Source: Psococerastis gibbosa (taxonomy: Eukaryota > Arthropoda > Insecta > Psocodea > Psocidae). From it: a stretch of 64,000 nucleotides of DNA. The position numbers and the translations under genes are program-made. Numbering within the stretch: the first letter of the stretch is position 1; each line of letters starts with the position of its first letter. This document shows, one piece after another, positions 58,285-64,000 of this stretch. Location of the stretch: the NCBI GenBank assembly GCA_963971405.1, contig OZ020487.1:37731039-37795038 (forward strand), written 5' to 3'. Under the pieces are notes generated by a model. That model saw only the letters and a program-made list of their open reading frames with translations, did not search any database and had not been told where the DNA came from.

Positions 58285-61190
58285 GGGTGAGTCTAGGAGA
58301 GTTGGACCAGGAGGATAGATGGACCACATGCCCTCCAGTGGAGCCTGAAGGAACTAAATGATATTTGTCGTCTGCTGGCGTCAGTTGTTGACAAAATGGA
58401 CAGTCCGATGTGATTACTTTGACAAAAAATAGTTTTGTAAATTTGTTATTGTGAATTTAAAATTCTGGTAAGGCTCAAAATTTTTTTTGCATGTTTTAAT
58501 TTTAATGTAACTTTTTTATTTTTTTATGTTTCTTTGCCAATTTGCTTGAGGATTAATCATATATTAATGGATTATTATCGCAAACTCCATTTCACTGTAT
58601 TTTTTAACAACATGGTGGAAGAATGAGGCGGTCCATCTCTCCTACGTGAAAAGGAGAGATGGACCATGGCACTTGGAGGAGAGACGGACCAAAACAAAAT
58701 AGCGAGGAAAGATGGATCGCTACTATTTTTAACGTTTTATTAGTTTGTAATAAGTATTTTAGTAAGTTGTTTTTGTTAAAGGTGATGCCGAACGTTTACT
58801 TGTCAAAACTTCCTAGCGAATCGAGGAGGGGTTTGTGGACCCAAGAGCAGTTAATGAATGCTATAGATGCTGTAAAAACCAAAGTGCTTGGAGTAAACGA
58901 AGCTGCCAAAACCTACGGGATTCCATCCACAACACTAAAAAATAGACTAAAAAATAACAACACAAACAAGGGGAGTCTTGGGCCTGACTCCGAACTTGGC
59001 ATTGAAGCGGAGCGAAAACTAGCTTCTCATATAAAGAAGCTTCAGAGACATGGGTTTGCCCCAGATTCAAAGTCTGTCAGGGAGATGGCCTTTAATTTGG
59101 CCAAAAAAATGGGCATCAGAACCAAATTTAACGAAAAGGAAGGTTTAGCTGGCTACGTCTGGCTTAAAAGTTTCTTGCGGCGCAACCCCGACATCAGCGT
59201 GAGGAAAGCAGAAGGAGTTTCCATTGCGAGGGCCAAGGGAATGAACAAAAAAGACGTCAATAGTTATTTCAATCTTCTCCAAGACACTCTTGAACAGAAT
59301 CAGTTATTTAACAAGCCAGGACATGTTTTCAACATGGACGAAACAGGTCTCCAGCTGAACAACAAGCCTGGAAAGGTCCTGGCAGCTAAAGGATCGAAAA
59401 GCGTAGCGGCCATCAGTTCAGGCGAAAAAGGAGAAACTGTAACATGCATTGCTTGCGTAAATGGAGAAGGAGTGTTCCTGCCTCCATTTTGCATTTTTAA
59501 GGGGAAGAACAAAAAAGAGGAATGGCAAGATGGGATGCCACCAGGAACAATGGTTGTGATGAATGAAAAATCAGCTTACGTTACCTCTGTATTGTTCCTA
59601 ACATGGCTGAATGAACACTTTTTGCCAAGGAAACCGCCAGGGAAAGTTCTGCTTTTATTGGATGGCCATGCATCACACACCAATGAGGTGGAAATGTTAA
59701 AGTTCGCTGAAGAAAACGAGATAATTCTACTGGGATTTCCTCCTCACACGACACACTACCTGCAACCTTTAGACAGGGCGTTTTTCAAGAGCCTCAAGTC
59801 ATACTGGTATAACTTTTGCAATACTTTCATGCGCACAAATCCAACGAGGAAACTGAATAGGTTGGTTTTCGGAAAGTTACTAGGTTTATCATGGGAAAAA
59901 GCATGCACCGTTCAAACTGGAATCAATGGATTTAAAGCTACAGGCGTCATTCCTTTTAACCCCTTGGCCATACCGGCCGAAGCTTATCTAGCCGAAGATG
60001 CAAACACAATGGAACAAATGCTTGTTCAAACACAAGACTGCAATCCATCTGTTGCAGAGTTGGAAGAGACGCCTGCTCTACAACAAAACATCGTTCCTGC
60101 AGTTGCACAGGCAGACAAGGTAATGAACACTCAACCTGCAGGTCCTCCAGAAAATCCTGGCTCGCCGGTACACACCTCGAATGCAATTTTTGCATCCGGT
60201 ACTAGCGTTCAAACCCCTAAAACCACACCAGGAAAAATGCTGGATGATATTTCACCTGTTCCGGATTTAAACAAGCCATCCACATCCAAAGCTCGGTTTC
60301 GAGCTAAACGAGTTGCTGAAATATTCAATTCGGCAGAGAACATCAGGAAGCAGTCGGAGAAGCTCAAGCAGCAGCCGGCTAAGAAGGCCAAGAAAAGTTC
60401 AATATCCAAATCGACCAAAAGAGCATTGGTATTTTCTGTCCCATCTTCTGCGAGAGATTCATCAGATTCATCTGATTCGCAAATTGAAGTGCCATTGGGT
60501 CGTGACAGTGACAGCAACGAGGACGATGACGACGGAGCCGAGGAAAGGAAGTGGCAGCCGGTGGAACGAGTTGTGGGCGAATTCGTTGCGGTGCTATATG
60601 AAGGCAAATATTTCCCGGGCGAGATATTATCCATTAAAGAAACGGAGGCACACGTGAAATGCATGGCGCCAAGCGGACGCCTATGGAAGTGGCCGGAAAA
60701 TCCTGACAGGTTCTGGTACCGGTGGAAAGATGTTGTGTCTCATATAAATGAACCGACGAAAACCAGTACAACTAGAAACCTTTTTTTTGTAAAGGAACTT
60801 GAGTTTCAAAGTGCTTTTACGTTCAAACTAAAATAGAAATTACTTGGTTTTTTGGTAATGTTGTTGTACTTAAATGAAAAGTACTTTTTTCTTCACATTT
60901 AAATATAAATTTCTTGGGTTGTTGGTAATTTTGTTGTAGTCCATCTCTCCTCTTACCATTTTTCTTCATAGTCCATCTCTCCTCGATACCTATAGGAGAG
61001 ATGGACCACCATGACTTTTGGAAAAAATGGTGCAGATTTCTTAATAACTGGTGCATTGCTTCCTTGCTCAACAGAGCAAAAGGCCATAAGGCAAAGCATA
61101 CATTTAGTTGATATTGAGATTAAAAAAGTTGTAATAAGTGCCTAAAAAACGTCAATAAAAAAAAGTGGTCCAACTCTCCTAGACTTACCC
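58285..61190 (+). mobile_element. complete pogo-type DNA transposon (Tc1/mariner superfamily)
   Basis: Terminal repeats GGGTGAGTCTAGGAGAGTTG and, from the right end, GGGTAAGTCTAGGAGAGTTG continue GACCA and are flanked by TA on each side (58283-58284, 61191-61192). The 2906-bp element encloses one intact transposase frame and an AATAAA at 61154-61159. AGGAGAGATGGACC-like motifs recur in both subterminal regions. Those at 58630-58643/58652-58665 and 60971-60983/60994-61007 form inverted pairs. End identity and an open frame suggest a young copy. Confidence 0.92.
58785..60836 (+). CDS. pogo/Tigger-like DDD transposase
   Basis: Cut-and-paste transposase of the CENP-B/pogo branch, 683 aa from the ATG at 58785. 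An in-frame ATG at 58659 exists, but the sequence after it overlaps the element's GGAGAGA repeats and lacks family likeness. Order: pipsqueak-type helix-turn-helix at about 14-56 (WTQEQLMNAIDAV... AAKTYGIPSTTLKNRL), a CENP-B-type second HTH at about 72-150, then the DDE_1 catalytic core with D185 (NMDETG), D293 (LLLLDGHASH) and D330 (LQPLDRAFF), a DD36D spacing. After a Ser/Lys-rich linker with an acidic run (578-583), residues about 593-655 form an extra module (VVGEFVAVLYEGKYFPGEIL... WKWPENPDRFWYRW). All catalytic residues are present and there are no stops, so it may be active. It lacks introns, as expected for such elements. Confidence 0.93.
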   Translation: MPNVYLSKLPSESRRGLWTQEQLMNAIDAVKTKVLGVNEAAKTYGIPSTTLKNRLKNNNTNKGSLGPDSELGIEAERKLASHIKKLQRHGFAPDSKSVREMAFNLAKKMGIRTKFNEKEGLAGYVWLKSFLRRNPDISVRKAEGVSIARAKGMNKKDVNSYFNLLQDTLEQNQLFNKPGHVFNMDETGLQLNNKPGKVLAAKGSKSVAAISSGEKGETVTCIACVNGEGVFLPPFCIFKGKNKKEEWQDGMPPGTMVVMNEKSAYVTSVLFLTWLNEHFLPRKPPGKVLLLLDGHASHTNEVEMLKFAEENEIILLGFPPHTTHYLQPLDRAFFKSLKSYWYNFCNTFMRTNPTRKLNRLVFGKLLGLSWEKACTVQTGINGFKATGVIPFNPLAIPAEAYLAEDANTMEQMLVQTQDCNPSVAELEETPALQQNIVPAVAQADKVMNTQPAGPPENPGSPVHTSNAIFASGTSVQTPKTTPGKMLDDISPVPDLNKPSTSKARFRAKRVAEIFNSAENIRKQSEKLKQQPAKKAKKSSISKSTKRALVFSVPSSARDSSDSSDSQIEVPLGRDSDSNEDDDDGAEERKWQPVERVVGEFVAVLYEGKYFPGEILSIKETEAHVKCMAPSGRLWKWPENPDRFWYRWKDVVSHINEPTKTSTTRNLFFVKELEFQSAFTFKLK

Positions 61191-61413
61191 TATTTTTAAC
61201 CATACCGTGTTAAATAAATTTGAGCAATATGATAGCGCACTTAAAAATATTATTGCTATAAATTTTATATATTTCCAATTCGTAATAGTACAATATGAAT
61301 ATGGATAAAAGATTAAAGGTTAAACAAACCATCACAGAGAAGCAATGCATGTTGATAGCGACTCTGGCTTTACCCAAAAGATTGTTAGTTCGTAACCCAT
61401 TGTTTCCGAATAT
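61191..61413. other. short intergenic gap
   Basis: AT-rich DNA between the pogo element and a repeat D copy; nothing recognised. Confidence 0.3.
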
Positions 61414-61690
61414 TCAAATATGCTCTTGGTTTAAGGCCCTAAATTGACTCGTATCTGTACTCGGTGAAGTCATGCTTACGCCTGTTACATTGCAACAATG
61501 GTCAGCTGGACTCAGCTTCTCCATTATCGCTTGTAGCCGGTGAAGGTTGACATCAAGGACATATACCAGTTTGACAATGGCCAAGAAATCATACGGAAAC
61601 AAAATAATGTGCAAAAAATCTATGGGGTCGTTGGCGTCGGGCCACTATTGGTAGGCCTAGGTCCATAAAAGTCCTTCAGGACATTATTAT
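61414..61690 (-). repeat. dispersed repeat D (inverted copy)
   Basis: GACTCGTATCTGTACTC, TCATGCTTACGCCTGTTACA, CTCCATTATCGCTTGTAGCC, GGTTGACATCAAGGACATAT and CCATAAAAGTCCTTCAGGAC are the complement of the 37850-38085 copy, placed beside the unidentified minus-strand gene's 3' end. Confidence 0.6.
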
Positions 61691-61962
61691 ATTATATATA
61701 TAAGAATTAACACAATTAAGCTATAATTTACTAGAGGAAATTCCGACAATCAATTTGTACTATTTATGTGAATTGAATGTGAAGTCAACTATTCCTTTTT
61801 ACCCAATAGCACGTAACAAAACATGCCAGAAACGTTCGTACAAAAAAGAAAACAAAAAATACTGGGAAATTGCTCTCTGGTGAAAAAAATTAACTAATTC
61901 TACTCTAAACCACCTGTGCCACCATGAAAAATCATTCATGTAAAAAATGATGCAATGATAAT

Positions 61963-62804
61963 TTACTTCTCCTCGGTTTTAGGGACATCTATTGGAGTCT
62001 GAGGATTTTTCACAAATCTGGCATAAACTTTCTGCCCCCCACTGGCAATAGGGATGACCTTGAGACCCTGCAGACCTTGCAAAGACTTAAGGTTGATGGT
62101 GCCTGCGGGGAAGGAGGTGGGGAGTAGTATCTGTTGGCTACCACCAGGCTGCATGACTGTTACTGTGCCAGGCGTCGCTCCACGTACTGTGCCTTGTGGC
62201 GAGAGCACCAACGCTTGACCCTGCCCAGTTCCATCCGATGTTAGGATGACATTCTGAAAAAGGATGCAACTAGTAAAAAAATTGCTGCGGCGCATCATTT
62301 TTAAAACAATATAAAATTACTAACTTACAACAATATGAAATTACCTATATATCTTTTAACTTAAACAAAAATTACGCATGTTCTTGATTTATAGAAGAAT
62401 TTTAATTTATCAAAATAAGATGTAGTTTTTTTCTTACCAAGTTTTTTTTAATGAAAATATTTATGCGCCTTCCGTGGAAATTTGGGGCAGAGCCGCACTT
62501 TGCCGACCACTGTACTAGCATATTGAAACAATTTTAGACTAGTAGAAAAGTTTAGCTTTAGCTTAGGTTAGCTGGTAGAGTAGCTATTCGGGGCTAAAGC
62601 TCGCCTAATATAAAGACGTTTTTCATTTTATTTCAAAAGTCTTATTACCTGAGATTGCTGCTGAGTTTTGGCCAGGATGACGGGTTTCATGCCTGCCAGT
62701 GTGACATTGGTTCCTAATCGAACATTACTAAGATTAGGCTTGTTCTGTTGCTGGCCAACAATTCCTCCACCGGCCATGGCTCTCTGAGCTTGAGTGACAG
62801 AAGT
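61963..62804 (-). CDS. unidentified Gly/Gln/Thr-rich protein, last two exons
   Basis: Two minus-strand exons, 62649-62804 (52 codons) and 61963-62253 (96 codons plus stop), join in phase at GT-AG sites (AATCTCAG/GTAATAAG; TTTTTCAG/AATGTC). The 148-residue C-terminus reads TSVTQAQRAMAGGGIVGQQQ... NVTLAGMKPVILAKTQQQSQ, NVILTSDGTGQGQALVLSPQ, TVTVMQPGGSQQILLPTSF, TINLKSLQGLQGLKVIPIAS and KVYARFVKNPQTPIDVPK. The low-complexity Gly/Gln/Val style is that of chromatin or transcription cofactors (an NFRKB-like INO80 subunit is one candidate), but no folded domain is visible and the identity is open. The beginning of the gene must lie upstream, beyond 62805, possibly outside the window. Confidence 0.65.
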
Positions 62805-63479
62805 CTGAAAAAAAACAGTTGTCAGAAAAGAAACAGGAAAAAATGCGGCTTACTTACACTCCAATCCCAAGAGACGGCATATACACATGTTATGTACCTA
62901 GTTTAGCCATATGCTGCAAGTTTTTTGAAAGGAGAAATAGGCCAATTGGAATAATCAGAATCATTATAATATAATATAATTACATATTATGTAATTTATT
63001 GTTTAACTTTTAGCAATAAAATAATTTTTTTTTTTTTGAAATGTCCCCCCCCCCAGCTTAAAGGCTAAGGTTGTTCCCCATAACTAAGCCATTTTTTGGA
63101 TTTTTGACATTAAACTTCCAGAGATTAATAACAATAGACAGACAATGTACACAGAAGCAGCATAAAGAAATATATATATTTTTTGTAATACAGTGGAGTA
63201 AATTTTTGCAACAGAACATGGCTGGACTAGGCAGATAGTCTTTCTTACTGTTGCCAATTTGTCTTATTTTTTAAAATCTATGCTGCTGTGATTCGTCAAG
63301 GCACCGGCTGCAACTGCTCTGAGAGCACCAATTTCTGGTTTCGAAGACCTGAAAACGTGTAAACCCGTTGAAGTCTCGAACTCATTTCGACTATCACAAA
63401 ACTTTCCTTATGGTAACGTATAATATAAATATATTATAATACATACATATTATGTATATAATATAAAATCAGTAATAAT
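62805..63479. other. intron or intergenic, no exon recognised
   Basis: AT-rich, with poly-T and poly-C runs near 63025-63055 and a short fragment of repeat DR (CTGAAAACGTGTAAACCCGT) near 63348. Confidence 0.35.
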
Positions 63480-63723
63480 GTAGTTTTTTGTTAGTTGGGA
63501 GGCTTACCGTAGGTACAAAATTAACAATTTTATGCCCATTTTAAATATAACCATTTAAAAAAGTGCATTTTTGGCGCGTACATATCGCGGCGCCATCATG
63601 AATGCGATAACCAAGCAAAACTTGCTTTGTACCAACCTGTTTGTACCGTGCTTTATTTATTACTGCTGGTGGTATTGTACAGTAGGTGAACCGTTGTTAT
63701 TTTACTATTTACTATTTTTGAAA
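63480..63723 (+). promoter_or_regulatory. putative promoter/5' leader of the F-box gene
   Basis: TTTTTGGCGCG at 63568-63578 fits the E2F consensus, followed by a CpG-rich patch (CATATCGCGGCGCCATCATG). An upstream ATG occurs at 63598 before the chosen start. Function is inferred from motif and position only. Confidence 0.3.
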
Positions 63724-64000
63724 ATGGCAAGTTTTGATTTACTACCTGATGAGATATTGCTGCACATTTTAAGCTGTTTACGTTTACATGATAGAAAAAG
63801 CATGCGCCTGCAGAGCAGGAGATGGTGCAAGATCAGCACAGAACTGAGAATCGTAAAAAAGGATGTATTATTCGTTGAAAAGTACTGGGAACTCGACAAA
63901 TACATCTCGCCAAACATGCGATATTACCCTCATATCCGTGCCATGTTGCCACTTGTTGACTCAAGACGAGGTAGCCCCTTGCCTACTGTTTCCACACATT
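63724..64000 (+). CDS. F-box protein, N-terminal part (runs off the window)
   Basis: From ATG 63724 the frame is open for 92 codons to the window end. Residues 3-40 (FDLLPDEILLHILSCL, then RLHDRKSMRLQSRRWCKI) match the F-box: LPxEILxxIxxxL, a basic turn, and a Trp in the last helix (RRWCKI). F-box proteins bridge substrates to the SKP1-CUL1 ubiquitin ligase. The substrate-binding part is not in the window, so the subclass (FBXL, FBXW or FBXO) cannot be told. GACGAG/GTAGCC near 63967-63978 could be a donor site, in which case the first coding exon ends there. The start is chosen because the F-box begins immediately after it, which is common. Confidence 0.8.
   Translation, partial: MASFDLLPDEILLHILSCLRLHDRKSMRLQSRRWCKISTELRIVKKDVLFVEKYWELDKYISPNMRYYPHIRAMLPLVDSRRGSPLPTVSTH

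Noticed and set aside
58659..58784. Upstream in-frame ATG extending the pogo transposase by 42 residues
   Set aside because: The added segment is made of the element's GGAGAGATGGACC repeats and has no likeness to the family N-terminus, which begins at MPNVYLSKLP.

Overview
The window looks like a piece of a eukaryotic, probably arthropod (pancrustacean-type), nuclear genome. Compact conserved genes are split by GT-AG introns. Introns and intergenic DNA are AT-rich and packed with small DNA transposons, SINE-like repeats and broken non-LTR retrotransposon tails of kinds common in arthropods. No bacterial operon, CRISPR array or rRNA was seen. The exact lineage cannot be fixed from the sequence alone.

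Genes, left to right: (1) V-ATPase subunit D on the minus strand (five coding exons, 1050-6936). (2) Proteasome subunit alpha-3 on the plus strand (five coding exons, 7290-11799), head to head with the V-ATPase gene across a 353-bp TATA-less gap holding a perfect CRE. (3) An organic solute transporter alpha (SLC51A) homologue on the minus strand (seven coding exons, 14338-29270), tail to tail with the proteasome gene. (4) A BRMS1/BRMS1L-type Sin3-HDAC subunit on the plus strand (four coding exons, 48495-51919). (5) Two 3'-terminal exons of an unidentified Gly/Gln-rich nuclear-type protein on the minus strand (61963-62804). (6) The start of an F-box protein on the plus strand (63724 to the window edge). 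All four complete genes give one continuous reading frame when joined at consensus splice sites, and their lengths (248, 254, 347 and 251 aa) match their families.

Mobile DNA: the most complete element is a 2.9-kb pogo-type (Tc1/mariner superfamily) transposon at 58285-61190. It has an intact transposase, matching terminal repeats, a TA duplication and a palindromic subterminal motif at both ends. Ten or more hairpin MITEs with GGCG...TTCCACC ends and 3-bp (mostly TTA) duplications recur across the window; two of them hug exon 3 of the proteasome gene. A second swarm of short hAT-like elements has 8-bp duplications and often G-runs inside. Other items are a decayed mariner element, a Ty3/gypsy integrase tail with a possible LTR, several non-LTR reverse transcriptase C-termini, tRNA-derived SINEs, and a hairpin element whose arms contain half of a tRNA-like cloverleaf.

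The cellular genes are unrelated housekeeping or regulatory genes and do not form a pathway. The most unusual content is the repeat architecture: modular hairpin MITEs, a tRNA-like hairpin, nested insertions with readable target duplications, and the intact pogo element.
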